From an uncultured Acidobacteriaceae bacterium (GTDB lineage: Bacteria; Acidobacteriota; Terriglobia; Terriglobales; Acidobacteriaceae): a DNA stretch of 64,000 nucleotides. Made by a program: the position numbers and the translations under genes. Shown here one piece after another: positions 37,063-45,298 of this stretch (the first letter of the stretch is position 1; each line of letters starts with the position of its first letter). The stretch covers positions 248,001 to 312,000 of the forward strand of contig CALFMO010000008.1 in NCBI GenBank assembly GCA_937879855.1, read 5' to 3'. The notes below the pieces were generated by a model. The model was not told where the DNA came from, did not search any database, and saw nothing but the letters and a program-made list of their open reading frames with translations.

Positions 37063-37292
37063 TTATCCTTCCGCCCCCGCTCCCGTTTCAGCGCTTCGGA
37101 AAGGGAGGGCTTTCCCGAGAAGAGTCCGCGCGTCTTGTCGACCAGTGCTTCCGACACGGGTTCCAGAACAATGCGCGATCCCTCTTGCGTAACCGCAATG
37201 CGTGTCCCGGGCTTGATGCCCAGCGATTGCCGCATCTCGGAAGGAATCACAAACTGGCCTTTTGTGCTTACAGAAGTGATCTGTCGGATCAT
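37056..37292 (-). CDS. vapB: AbrB/MazE-type antitoxin, VapB
   Basis: This 78-residue protein has a swapped-hairpin AbrB DNA-binding fold at the N-terminus (VSTKGQFVIPSEMRQSLGIKPG) and a C-terminal tail (SLSEALKRERGRKDKW) that would neutralise VapC. It binds DNA and should repress its own promoter. The ATG is preceded seven bases upstream by TATAAT rather than a ribosome binding site, so the transcript may be leaderless. An inverted repeat overlapping the promoter is the probable operator. Confidence 0.88.
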   Translation of the reverse strand: MIRQITSVSTKGQFVIPSEMRQSLGIKPGTRIAVTQEGSRIVLEPVSEALVDKTRGLFSGKPSLSEALKRERGRKDKW

Positions 37293-37318
37293 GCTTACAT
37301 TATATCATCAAGTAAGAC
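37293..37318 (-). promoter_or_regulatory. vapBC promoter/operator with extended -10
   Basis: On the minus strand TGATATAAT (extended -10, TATAAT at 37304-37299) ends seven bases before the vapB ATG. CTTAC and GTAAG flank it as an inverted repeat at 37293-37297 and 37311-37316, suitable for VapB binding. No -35 is evident. Transcription should begin at or next to the start codon. Confidence 0.55.
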
Positions 37319-37332
37319 CTAGCGCCGTTCCT

Positions 37333-37366
37333 GGGTGCCTCGTCCAAGCTCAGCTTGGGGGATTTT
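37333..37366 (+). repeat. Degenerate copy of the palindromic repeat family
   Basis: This stretch has GGGTGCCTCG, a stem CCAAGCT-C-AGCTTGG and then GGGGGATTTT. Its ends resemble those of the family at 22719, 33005, 46967 and 49600, but it lacks the last GA and has a different stem. It lies between vapB and the DUF1223 gene. Confidence 0.45.
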
Positions 37367-37408
37367 CTGCTGTGTTCGGCCCCGATCCACCGCTGGTAAA
37401 ATAAAGCC

Positions 37409-38233
37409 ATGTCGCGAGGCGGTTCAACCCGATACTTCGCATATGCATTCGTAGTTCTCTGCCTCCTGATCCCACAGGCGTTGAGGCCCGCTGGCCGGGG
37501 CTTGCAAGCCGACAGCCTCGCCGCCAAAACGTCCAGCCCAACTCCCGTTCTCATCGAGCTATTCACCTCTGAGGGATGCTCCAGCTGTCCTCCGGTCGAT
37601 GTCCTTCTCAAAAACCTGGACGCCGCCCAGCCGATTCCTGGCGCGCAATTGATCGTCCTGAGTGAGCACGTGACCTATTGGGACCAGGATGGCTGGAAAG
37701 ATCCCAACTCCTCTGCTGCGCTAACCGAGCGCCAGAATTCCTATGAAGCCGCTCTCGGCCAGAAGGAGCTATATACTCCACAGCTCATTGTCGATGGAAG
37801 TCATGAAGTGAAGCCGGGGGATCCCAAACAAGTGGAGGAGACTCTGCAGAAAGCTGCGGCCACTCCTAAAGTTTCCGTGCGCATCGGCGAAGTCACCGTG
37901 GATCCCGGAAATCCAACTGTGTTGCATGCCCGCGTTGAAACCGACGCGAACTTCGAAAAACACAACGCCGACGTCTACCTCGCCGTTGCCCTGGATCACG
38001 TAGAATCCCAAGTCTTGCGCGGAGAAAACGGAGGCCGCCACCTGATACACGTCGCGGTCGTTCAGGAACTCACCAAAGTAGGGAAGCTTCCGAAAGGAAA
38101 GAGCTTCGCGCAGGACGTTCAATTGAAACTCAAGCCCGGCACCGATCCCAAGAACCTCCGCCTCGTAGCCCTTGTTCAGGAATCCGGCCCCGGCAAAGTC
38201 CTAGGCGCCGCCCTCCGGAAGCCCGCAATCTGA
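37409..38233 (+). CDS. DUF1223 thioredoxin-like exported protein
   Basis: This 274-residue DUF1223 protein has a hydrophobic leader (YFAYAFVVLCLLIPQAL). The thioredoxin-like domain begins PVLIELFTSEGCSSCPP, which holds the CxxC pair. LIVLSEHVTYWDQDGWKDP and YTPQLIVDG follow and are typical of the family. The last 110 residues form a beta-rich domain with LRLVALVQESGPGKVLGAA. The biochemical role of the family is not established; periplasmic disulfide or copper handling is possible. The gene is monocistronic. Confidence 0.85.
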   Translation: MSRGGSTRYFAYAFVVLCLLIPQALRPAGRGLQADSLAAKTSSPTPVLIELFTSEGCSSCPPVDVLLKNLDAAQPIPGAQLIVLSEHVTYWDQDGWKDPNSSAALTERQNSYEAALGQKELYTPQLIVDGSHEVKPGDPKQVEETLQKAAATPKVSVRIGEVTVDPGNPTVLHARVETDANFEKHNADVYLAVALDHVESQVLRGENGGRHLIHVAVVQELTKVGKLPKGKSFAQDVQLKLKPGTDPKNLRLVALVQESGPGKVLGAALRKPAI

Positions 38234-38563
38234 CGAATAGTCTTTGCTGTGAATGGACGGAAGCCGCGAAGCGGCGAAAGAGTGCAGCCCACGATGCAAG
38301 TCGTGGGAATGAAAACAAGGTGATCGGTGCAGCCCCGTAGGGGCGCATGACGTACATCCTGAACCGTCAAGCTGCGAGAAACGATGAATCTGGAAGGACA
38401 CCAGTTTCAGTCGTGCCGCAAAAAGCTACGCAACTTCGGCTTTAGCCGCGGATTTCCGCCCTTGCGGAAGCCTAAAATACCAGCCGATGAACCATTCCCA
38501 CCAACACGACAGCCTGATCCCGCATCCTAGCGATGACTGATTAATAAACGGCCTTTTCCCCGC
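38234..38563. repeat. Intergenic cluster of short GC-palindromic repeats
   Basis: About 330 bases with no supported gene. They contain consecutive small hairpins: GCCGCGAAGCGGC at about 38262, CCCACGATGCAAGTCGTGGG at about 38291 and CAGCCCCGTAGGGGCGC at about 38329. Related phrases (CCCCTCCGGGG, CACCGCTGAAGCGGTG) occur at 52234-52330. The pattern suggests a REP-like family. Confidence 0.5.
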
Positions 38564-39145
38564 ATGCAGAAGCGCGCCCCGATTATCCTGGCCCTCCTCT
38601 TTGTCGCAACCTCGTCCTCTTTCGCTCAAAAAATCGAAGCCGGAATCTTCCTCGATTACCTAGGCATCTCGCAAACCAGCACCAACAACTTTGGCCTGGG
38701 CGCACGCTTCGGATACCGCGTTCATCGCGATGTTCTGTTGGAAGGCGAATTCGCCTACGACTACGGAATCAACTTCGACGAAGCCTACCGCAACATCGTC
38801 AATGGTAGCATCGCCGCCATCGAACGCACCTCCATCGGCGTCACCCAAGGTCTGATCGGCCCCAAACTCCAGCCCTCGGGCGGCGGATTTCGCCCGTACG
38901 TCACTCTCAAAGCCGGGTTCGTGGATTTTCGCCTCAGCCCCAGCCTGTTCCCTTACAGTGACGTGGCCAGCGCCGTCTTCGGCCTTCGCACTTCCACGTT
39001 GAACGCCGCCATCTATCCTGCCGCAGGCGTCGAAGCGACCCTGGGCCCGGTCGGCTTGCGACTCGAAGCAGGCGACCAGATCTACTTCAACCGTGGCGCG
39101 CACAACAACCTGCGCATCACCTTCGGCCCCATCCTGAGGTTCTGA
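38564..39145 (+). CDS. Outer-membrane beta-barrel-like protein
   Basis: This 193-residue protein has a signal peptide (KRAPIILALLFVATSSSFAQ). The mature part has alternating amphipathic strands rich in Gly, Tyr and Phe, for example FGLGARFGYRVHRDVLLEGEFAYDYG and GFRPYVTLKAGFVDF. It ends with ITFGPILRF, where the final Phe is the usual outer-membrane insertion signal. About eight strands are suggested, as in OmpA/OmpX-like porin barrels. Gene context gives no function. Confidence 0.75.
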   Translation: MQKRAPIILALLFVATSSSFAQKIEAGIFLDYLGISQTSTNNFGLGARFGYRVHRDVLLEGEFAYDYGINFDEAYRNIVNGSIAAIERTSIGVTQGLIGPKLQPSGGGFRPYVTLKAGFVDFRLSPSLFPYSDVASAVFGLRTSTLNAAIYPAAGVEATLGPVGLRLEAGDQIYFNRGAHNNLRITFGPILRF

Positions 39146-39216
39146 TTCCAAGTTAGAGGTATACTGCTGCGGCCAACGATGATTGGGTCGAACGCCGTTG
39201 GTGGGAGGGATGAAAC

Positions 39217-39684
39217 ATGCCCGTTAAACAAGGGGATTTGAGCCTTTTGCAACACCCCGCATCGCGCCATCTTCTGGAATCAAAAATTCCGGCCCGACTG
39301 GCCTACGTGGCGACCGACGGCACGCCGCGGGTGATTCCAATCTGGTTTCACTGGAACGGAGCTGAGTTTGTCATGGGCACTCCGCCCAAGGCACCCAAGC
39401 TGAAGGCTCTCGCCAAGAATCCCAGAGTCGCGCTCACCATCGACGACAATACTTTCCCCCACAGAGTTCTGCTCGTCCGCGGCACCGCGCGCCTGCAACC
39501 GCTACAGGGGATCGTTCCGGAATATGCCATGGCAGCCGACCGCTATTTCGGACCCGAACAGGGTAAAGCCTGGGTCGAGCAAATGGGCAAGATGATCTCG
39601 TCCATGGTTCGCATCACGATCACCCCCGACTGGGTCGGCCTGCTGGATTTCCAGACACGCTTCCCTAGCGCTCTCCCGCTGTAA
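39217..39684 (+). CDS. Pyridoxamine 5'-phosphate oxidase-fold flavin/F420-type protein
   Basis: This 155-residue split beta-barrel protein is of the PPOX family. Its opening LESKIPARLAYVATDGTPRVIPIWFHWNGAEFVMGT is characteristic of the family. KLKALAKNPRVALTID follows, then VLLVRGTARLQP, and the C-terminal half includes MVRITITPDWVGLLDF. Members bind FMN, F420 or heme and act as small oxidoreductases. Cofactor choice cannot be settled. It is plus-strand, 80 bases before pdxT, but is not clearly cotranscribed. Confidence 0.8.
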   Translation: MPVKQGDLSLLQHPASRHLLESKIPARLAYVATDGTPRVIPIWFHWNGAEFVMGTPPKAPKLKALAKNPRVALTIDDNTFPHRVLLVRGTARLQPLQGIVPEYAMAADRYFGPEQGKAWVEQMGKMISSMVRITITPDWVGLLDFQTRFPSALPL

Positions 39685-39762
39685 GTAAACCGGCGCGATC
39701 GCGGTCGTTCGTGGTCCCCCATCCGGCTTTCTTGAAGTCCGTTCCGGTAAAATTACTGCAGG

Positions 39763-40329
39763 ATGAAGATCGGAGTCCTAGCCCTGCAGGGCGATTTCGA
39801 CGCCCACCGCCTCCGGCTCGAGCAGCTCGGCGCCGAAGTCGTGCTCGTGAAAAAGCCCGAACAACTCGACGACATAGACGGTCTTATCATCCCCGGCGGC
39901 GAGTCCGGTACATTCTTAAAACTCCTGGGCGACGCCGGATTCGAGAAGCTAAAACAATTCGTCCGCCTGAAGCCCACCTTCGGCACCTGCGCCGGCGCCA
40001 TTCTGCTCGCCTCAGAAGTCGAGAACCCCAAGCAGGCTGGACTAGGCGCGCTCAATATACGCATCCGTCGCAACGCCTACGGACGCCAGATCGACAGCTC
40101 CATCCGCGAAGGGCTACTTGGCAATTCTCCACTGGAAATGGTCTTCATCCGCGCTCCCAAAATCGAGCACGTCGGTTCCGGCGTCGAAGTCATCGCCACC
40201 GAAGGCCAAGATCCCGTAGCGGTCCGTCAGGGAAGGGCGATGGCCGCCACCTTCCATCCCGAACTCTCCGAGGACACGCGCGTGCACCAGGCCTTTCTCG
40301 ATTTAGTCTCAAACGGAAAGAGGTCTTAA
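39763..40329 (+). CDS. pdxT: Pyridoxal 5'-phosphate synthase glutaminase subunit PdxT
   Basis: PdxT hydrolyses glutamine and passes ammonia to PdxS for PLP synthesis. The 188-residue protein begins MKIGVLALQGDFDAHR and has GLIIPGGESGTFLKLL. The catalytic Cys is in GTCAGAILLA and the His-Glu pair is in TFHPELSED. The length is normal. It is separated from pdxS by several unrelated genes on both strands, which is less common than an adjacent pair. A repeat of the 'TGTCATCCTGAG' type follows the stop. Confidence 0.95.
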   Translation: MKIGVLALQGDFDAHRLRLEQLGAEVVLVKKPEQLDDIDGLIIPGGESGTFLKLLGDAGFEKLKQFVRLKPTFGTCAGAILLASEVENPKQAGLGALNIRIRRNAYGRQIDSSIREGLLGNSPLEMVFIRAPKIEHVGSGVEVIATEGQDPVAVRQGRAMAATFHPELSEDTRVHQAFLDLVSNGKRS

Positions 40330-40345
40330 CCGCAAGAACCGGTCT

Positions 40346-40402
40346 TGTCATCCTGAGGCGGGGTCCTTTGCCCGCCGAAGGACCGATGCAATTTGGCGGT
40401 TA
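40346..40402. repeat. Interspersed repeat 'TGTCATCCTGAG...GAAGGACC...ATGCAA'
   Basis: TTGTCATCCTGAGGCGGGGTC, then GCCGAAGGACCGATGCAA. Similar copies are at about 44134-44170 (TTGTCATCTTGAGCGGAGCGAAGGACC) and, shortened, near 32288-32322 (GCCCGCCGAACGACCTATGCAA). It lies between pdxT and the arsR promoter. Confidence 0.55.
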
Positions 40403-40411
40403 AAAATATCC

Positions 40412-40445
40412 TTGACAATCTCACTCGCGTAACTGTAAGGTTACG
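40412..40445 (+). promoter_or_regulatory. Promoter and operator of the arsR-type operon
   Basis: TTGACA at 40412-40417 and TGTAAG at 40434-40439 are separated by 16 bases. The -10 lies inside the inverted repeat GTAAC-TGTAAG-GTTAC at 40429-40444, and a further GGTTAC half-site follows at 40463-40468. This suits autorepression by the ArsR-type protein. Transcription should start just before the ATG at 40450. Confidence 0.55.
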
Positions 40446-40449
40446 TATA

Positions 40450-40815
40450 ATGCGGAACCGATCGGTTACATATTCTTCGGAAGTCACCTTCCAGGCGCTC
40501 TCCGATCCCACGCGCCGCGCGGTCCTAGACCTGCTCCGCCGCGGCAGCCAGCCCGCTGGACACATCGCCGAAGCCTTCCCAGTCTCCCGCCCCGCCATTT
40601 CCAAACATCTGCGCCTGCTGCGCCGCGCCCACCTGGTCCGCGAACACCGCGAAGGCCGTAACCGCATCTACCAACTCAATCCCGAACCGCTCCGCTCCGT
40701 CGACTCCTGGATCGAGCAGTACCGCACCTTCTGGAGCCATAGTCTGGCCAATCTGAAATCTTTTGTAGAAGCCGAGCACGCCAAGGAAATGCAAGCCTCA
40801 CGCAAACCAAAATGA
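40450..40815 (+). CDS. ArsR-family winged-helix transcriptional regulator
   Basis: This 121-residue regulator belongs to the ArsR subgroup that often precedes SRPBCC/AHSA1 genes. The motif ALSDPTRRAVLDLLRRG opens the winged helix, the recognition helix is VSRPAISKHLRLLRRAHL and the wing is REGRNRIYQLN. No metal-binding Cys motif is present, so it probably senses something else. ATG 40450 is the last start upstream of the conserved domain, and the reading frame extends further up only by chance. Its stop overlaps the longer frame of the next gene, and the operon continues with an SRPBCC gene. Confidence 0.85.
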   Translation: MRNRSVTYSSEVTFQALSDPTRRAVLDLLRRGSQPAGHIAEAFPVSRPAISKHLRLLRRAHLVREHREGRNRIYQLNPEPLRSVDSWIEQYRTFWSHSLANLKSFVEAEHAKEMQASRKPK

Positions 40816-40835
40816 ACTCGAGAAAGGAAACTTCG

Positions 40836-41339
40836 ATGACGAAGTCAATTCGCGCCCTATCGCTAATGCTCCTGATCACGCTCGCCTCCACCTTCGCTCT
40901 CGCCCAAACCGACGTCCAGAAGGCGTTCGCCACGCTCAAGAGCATGCCCGGATCCTGGGAAGGGAAGTCCGCCGACGGCCGCTCCCTGCAAGTGATTTTC
41001 AAAGTAGTTTCCGGCGGCTCCGCCGTGATGAGCGAAATCATGGGCCAGGGCCCCGAAGACATGATCTCAGTCTTCCATCTCGACGGACCTAACAAGCTGC
41101 TCATGACGCACTACTGCGGCTCCGGCAACCAGCCGCGGATGCAGGCCAGTGTTTCTCCTGACGGCAAGACCATCACCTTCAACTTCATGGATGCCACCAA
41201 TCTCAAGAGCCTCGATGATGGCCATATGTACCGATTGGTCCTCACTATGCTCGACGATAATCACCACACCGAAGATTGGACGTTCATCGACCACGGCAAA
41301 GAGATGAAGGAATCGTTCGACCTGCATCGCAAACTCTAA
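40836..41339 (+). CDS. Exported DUF1579-like hypothetical protein
   Basis: This 167-residue protein has a signal peptide (IRALSLMLLITLASTFALAQ). The rest is beta-rich, lipocalin-like: LKSMPGSWEGKSADGRSLQV, GGSAVMSEIMGQG, then DGKTITFNFMDATN and ending TEDWTFIDHGKE. AAAGGA eight bases before the ATG at 40836 supports this start over 40812. It is the second gene of the arsR operon. Relatives in Acidobacteria and Planctomycetes lack a known function. Confidence 0.7.
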   Translation: MTKSIRALSLMLLITLASTFALAQTDVQKAFATLKSMPGSWEGKSADGRSLQVIFKVVSGGSAVMSEIMGQGPEDMISVFHLDGPNKLLMTHYCGSGNQPRMQASVSPDGKTITFNFMDATNLKSLDDGHMYRLVLTMLDDNHHTEDWTFIDHGKEMKESFDLHRKL

Positions 41340-41432
41340 GCTCGTGTTGGACGGACGCTCAATGTGGGGCGGGCACTCCTGCCCGCCGCTTTTGACTTTA
41401 GCTTTTGATTTTCAAAAGGAGCAGCACACACC

Positions 41433-41951
41433 ATGGCAACCGCCACCATCACTCCGAACCAGGACACCGTGCTCGCCGAGATTTTCATCGCCGCTCCGCC
41501 CGAGCGTGTCTTCGAAGCTATCAGTGACCCAAGCCAAACGGCGAAATGGTGGGGCGCGAAAGGCCTCTACCGTCTCTCGGAAACCGTTGCCGACGTGCGT
41601 CCCGGCGGAAAATGGCGCAGCGCGGGCGTCGGTGACGATGGCACGCCCTTTCATGTCGAGGGCGAATATCTCGAAGTCGATCCGCCGCGCCGCCTGGTTC
41701 ATACCTGGACGTCCAGCTACATGGGTCCGATGAAGACCGTGGTCTACTGGGATCTGCAACCGCAGCCTGTGCATGGCCTGCATCCGGGCGGCCCGCGAAA
41801 GGCTGGCACCGGAACCTTGGTCAAGCTGCGTCACGAAGGCTTCGCCGGCGCTGCCCAGGCTGCGATCGGTCATGGCGAAGGTTGGAAGCGGGTCATGGGA
41901 TGGCTGGTGGCCTACGTGGAAAAAGGCGAGACCGTGGACACGCGCAAGTAA
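41433..41951 (+). CDS. SRPBCC/AHSA1-domain protein
   Basis: This 172-residue START/Bet v1-like protein is of the AHSA1 group. It shows AEIFIAAPPERVFEAISDP, WWGAKGLYRLSE, RPGGKWRSAG and EYLEVDPPRRLVHTW, with C-terminal helix GWKRVMGWLVAYVEKG. Such proteins bind small hydrophobic ligands. The gene is third in the operon behind arsR, a common gene order in which the regulator controls the SRPBCC protein. AAAGGAG lies about 12 bases upstream. The ligand is not known. Confidence 0.85.
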   Translation: MATATITPNQDTVLAEIFIAAPPERVFEAISDPSQTAKWWGAKGLYRLSETVADVRPGGKWRSAGVGDDGTPFHVEGEYLEVDPPRRLVHTWTSSYMGPMKTVVYWDLQPQPVHGLHPGGPRKAGTGTLVKLRHEGFAGAAQAAIGHGEGWKRVMGWLVAYVEKGETVDTRK

Positions 41952-42033
41952 GCCAAGGATTGCATGGATTTTCGCGGATTCGAATGGCAACGGCGCATCG
42001 ACGCTTTCAGGAATGTGGTTAGAATTCCTAACT

Positions 42034-44079
42034 TCATTCGGTAACTGAACAACTGCAATCAGCTGGGACGACATGCGCCAGCAAGAAGTCTGCGACGCGC
42101 GTATACGCGTCGATCTGGTTTTCGACGCGGGCAAATCCGTGTCCTTCGTTTTCGTAAATCTTGTAATCGACCTTGCCCCCGCGTTTCTGGATCGCGTCGA
42201 TGACCTGCTCAGTTTCCGACTTGGGGCAGCGCGGATCATGTCCTCCGGCAAGCAGAAGCAGCGGCGCCTGGATCTGGTCAATAAAGTTGATCGGCGACCG
42301 CTCCTCATAGAGCGCTTTGTTCTTCACTGGATCCCCCATCGTCGCCAGATCGGATTCTTGCAGCACGGGATCTTCATTTTGAATTTCCGTGAACCAATTC
42401 ACGAACGGCACAATCGGCACACCCGCCGCCCATACGTCCGGAGCTTTCGTCACCGCCATCATGCTTAGATAGCCCCCGTAGCTTCCACCCATCACCGCAA
42501 TCTTTTTCAGATCGAGGTGACCGGTCTGCTTAATCCAGTCCAAGCCCGCCAGCACGTCCTGCAAATCGCCGCCGCCCATGTCGAACAAATTGGCTTGTTG
42601 AAATTCTTTTCCGTATCCGGTTGAGCCGCGATAGTTGGGCGCCAGCACCATGTATCCTTGATTGGCGGCGAACTGAATGAACCGGTTAAAAGAATTCATG
42701 GTCTGCGCCGCAGGTCCGCCGTGAATATAAACGATCGCCGCATTCTGCCCGTTGCGGGCCATGTTGAATGGCACGTAGAGAAGTGCGGAGATAGTCCACT
42801 TGCCGTCGCGGCTGGGATAGTGCACCAGGTATGGCTCAACCATATCTTCCGAATGCACGCCCGCGATCAGCGAATGCGTGAGTTGTTGTGACTTGCCGCT
42901 GCCAAGGTGATAGACCCACAGATCGCCGGGAGCGGTTGGGCCATTGTGGCTATAAAGCAGCCGAGAGCCGTCAATGCTGAAAGCCGAACGCCCGCCCGCA
43001 GGTTCGTTCACGCCTTTCGCGACGGGCAGAACGTTAGACTGGCCGTTTGCGAGATCGTGCAAGTAAATGTCGACGTTGCCATCCACGTTTGCGGTGAAGG
43101 TTATGTGTTTGCCATCGGGAGAGAATTCGCCGCCACGAATTTCCCATTTGTCTTTGGTGAGCCATCGTATCGTGCCTGGCCGAAAGAGCCCGGTAACAGA
43201 TGCGCCCTTATCACTGAAAGAGAGGAGAGCGATATTCTCGTATCCGTTCGCTGCGTTAGAAGTAATGAGTATCTGTCCTCCGTCGGGAATCGAGCGAGGA
43301 TCGATGCCGTTAGCTTTGTACAGCTGTTCGCCCTGATGCGAGGTGAGAAGCGTGCTTTTACCCGAGGCTAAACCGGCGATGAAAATATTCGAATCCGTTC
43401 CCTTTGCCTGCGATTGCGTGTAAACGATGTACTGGCCGTCTTTCGACCATATGGGATTCGTGTTCCGCTTATCCTGCGCTGTGTTGGACGTGAGATGCTT
43501 CACCTCGCGCATGACCATGTCGTAGATGTCGATCTCGTAGGCTGCGGACGTTTTCGGCTTCACTTCATACGCAAGGTAGCGCCCGTCGGGCGACCAGGTC
43601 GGATTGATCTCCGCAATCTCGCGCGTCTGGGTCAAATTCACGACCTTGCCAGTCTTCGGCGACACTAGAAAAATGTCCCATTGCTCATTGCCGTCATAGT
43701 CAGACTGGTAAGCGATCCATTTACCGTCCGGCGACCACGCCGGCGCGGCCTGCCGCTGGTCGCTCACCGTCAACTGCACCGGCCATCCACCCTCTGCGGG
43801 GACTAGCCAGAGATTGTTGCGTCCGCTCATGTTCGAGATGAACGCGATGCTTTTCCCATCCGGCGACCACGTCGCACGCCCGACCTGGTGCGTCATGTAA
43901 AGCTTTTCAATGGTGAGACTGCGCGGCTCGACCTGCGCGTTGGGCTTCGAGGAGATTTTCTTCGGATCGGTAATCGCCATAGGCGCAGGCAAAATCTGGG
44001 CAGCACTTTCAGCAACAACGGCACTCATGACCAGTACAATGGCGAACGGTGCGCTCACGCGCATGACGCGGAACTTCAA
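42034..44079 (-). CDS. S9-family prolyl oligopeptidase-like serine peptidase
   Basis: This 681-residue exported peptidase starts with a signal peptide (APFAIVLVMSAVVAESAAQ). Residues about 50-420 contain TolB/PD40-type propeller blades such as SPDGKSIAFISNMSG and SPDGKWIAYQSDYDG. The C-terminal alpha/beta hydrolase has catalytic Ser533 in GGSYGGYLSM, Asp615 in AGGHDPRCP and His647 in ENEGHGFA, and GSTGYGKEFQ forms the oxyanion region. It probably trims peptides in the periplasm, in the dipeptidyl or acylaminoacyl peptidase branch. It is monocistronic and convergent with the SRPBCC gene. Confidence 0.92.
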   Translation of the reverse strand: MKFRVMRVSAPFAIVLVMSAVVAESAAQILPAPMAITDPKKISSKPNAQVEPRSLTIEKLYMTHQVGRATWSPDGKSIAFISNMSGRNNLWLVPAEGGWPVQLTVSDQRQAAPAWSPDGKWIAYQSDYDGNEQWDIFLVSPKTGKVVNLTQTREIAEINPTWSPDGRYLAYEVKPKTSAAYEIDIYDMVMREVKHLTSNTAQDKRNTNPIWSKDGQYIVYTQSQAKGTDSNIFIAGLASGKSTLLTSHQGEQLYKANGIDPRSIPDGGQILITSNAANGYENIALLSFSDKGASVTGLFRPGTIRWLTKDKWEIRGGEFSPDGKHITFTANVDGNVDIYLHDLANGQSNVLPVAKGVNEPAGGRSAFSIDGSRLLYSHNGPTAPGDLWVYHLGSGKSQQLTHSLIAGVHSEDMVEPYLVHYPSRDGKWTISALLYVPFNMARNGQNAAIVYIHGGPAAQTMNSFNRFIQFAANQGYMVLAPNYRGSTGYGKEFQQANLFDMGGGDLQDVLAGLDWIKQTGHLDLKKIAVMGGSYGGYLSMMAVTKAPDVWAAGVPIVPFVNWFTEIQNEDPVLQESDLATMGDPVKNKALYEERSPINFIDQIQAPLLLLAGGHDPRCPKSETEQVIDAIQKRGGKVDYKIYENEGHGFARVENQIDAYTRVADFLLAHVVPADCSCSVTE

Positions 44080-44203
44080 ATGCGGGGCCTCAAAGATTGA
44101 AGTAGAAAAGAAAGTCTAGCAGAGGCGAGTTTTGTCTTGTCATCTTGAGCGGAGCGAAGGACCTATGCAACTCCCGGGGCCGCGGGCGACACGCTGAAGC
44201 GCT

Positions 44204-45061
44204 CTACGCCTTCGGGTTGTTATGTATTTCCACGGTGCTCCAGGTCTTATCCGCCGCGTGGCACAAGTTCTCCAGCGCGCAGTCGGCGCACTTGGGCTTG
44301 CGCGCGATGCACAACTTCCGTCCGTGCCAAATGACTTGATGTGAAAACAGAATCCATTTTTCCCGCGGAATGATCCGCATCAGATCCTGCTCGATTTTCT
44401 GCGGATCGTTTTCCTTCGTCAGCTCCAACCGTCGCGAGATGCGATGCACGTGCGTGTCGACGACTACGCCGACGGCCTTCTTGAACCACGTGCCGAGCAC
44501 GACGTTGGCGGTTTTGCGGGCGACACCGGGAAGGGTCAGAAGCTTTTCGATGTCGTCGGGCACTTGTCCGCCGAACTCCGCTGCGATCTTTTTCGCTGCG
44601 CCCACCACCGACTTGGATTTATTGCGGAAGAAGCCGGTGGAGCGCACATCCGGTTCCAGTTGTTCCGGATTGAGTGCCGCGAAAGCCGCGACGGTCGGAT
44701 ATTTGCGGAACAACTCCGGCGTCACCCGGTTCACGTTCACGTCGGTCGACTGCGCAGACAGGATAGTTGCGACCAATAGTTCCCAAGCGCTGGCATGGGC
44801 CAACGCGCAGGTGACGTCCGGATATAGCTGATCCAGCCGCTTCAGAATCTCGGCCACACGTTCCGGTGCTATCGGATTGTAGCCTTTGGTCTTTGCAACA
44901 GAAGCGGTAGCTTTTTTGTCGTGGGCTTTCTCCCGCGACTTCGGGGCTGCTGCTGCCGATGGTTTGCCTCGGCTTGGGCGGGTAACCGCGCCCGCCCCTA
45001 GGCGAACTTTGTCCTGACGTCCGCTGCGCGCAGGCTGCCGCGGAACTATCCCACGAGGCAT
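44204..45061 (-). CDS. nth: Endonuclease III
   Basis: Nth is the base-excision-repair glycosylase/AP lyase for oxidised pyrimidines. The core begins at RVAEILKRLDQLYP and has LLVATILSAQSTDVNVN, the helix-hairpin-helix LPGVARKTANVVLG with catalytic Lys, Asp in VDTHVHRIS and the 4Fe-4S ligands C-x6-C-x2-C-x5-C in CIARKPKCADCALENLC. At 285 residues it is longer than the usual 210 to 220 because of a basic N-terminal extension rich in Arg, Lys, Ala and Pro. The ATG at 45061 (MPRGIV) is chosen over 45106. Confidence 0.93.
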   Translation of the reverse strand: MPRGIVPRQPARSGRQDKVRLGAGAVTRPSRGKPSAAAAPKSREKAHDKKATASVAKTKGYNPIAPERVAEILKRLDQLYPDVTCALAHASAWELLVATILSAQSTDVNVNRVTPELFRKYPTVAAFAALNPEQLEPDVRSTGFFRNKSKSVVGAAKKIAAEFGGQVPDDIEKLLTLPGVARKTANVVLGTWFKKAVGVVVDTHVHRISRRLELTKENDPQKIEQDLMRIIPREKWILFSHQVIWHGRKLCIARKPKCADCALENLCHAADKTWSTVEIHNNPKA

Positions 45062-45298
45062 AACGACTCCTTGCGGCCAAATCTTACCAGAGCCGCGGAG
45101 TTTCATAGGTCGTTGGTAAACTCCAGCGCTGTAACTTCGTTTTGTAGAGACTCCGCACCCGGCTCATGGTTTGCTTTGTCAACTTCGCAAGTGGCTGCGG
45201 CTCTGTACCAGGCGCCGGTGTTCTTGCTAGAATGTCCGGTCGCGAAACCGCTGCGGTAGTAAAATAGAGCAGAAGACTCTCAGGAGACTGACACCCTT

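Noticed and set aside
40446..40451. TATAAT as the -10 of the arsR gene
   Set aside because: It overlaps the only plausible start codon, and TTGACA lies 28 bases upstream, too far. The TTGACA/TGTAAG pair with 16-base spacing fits better.
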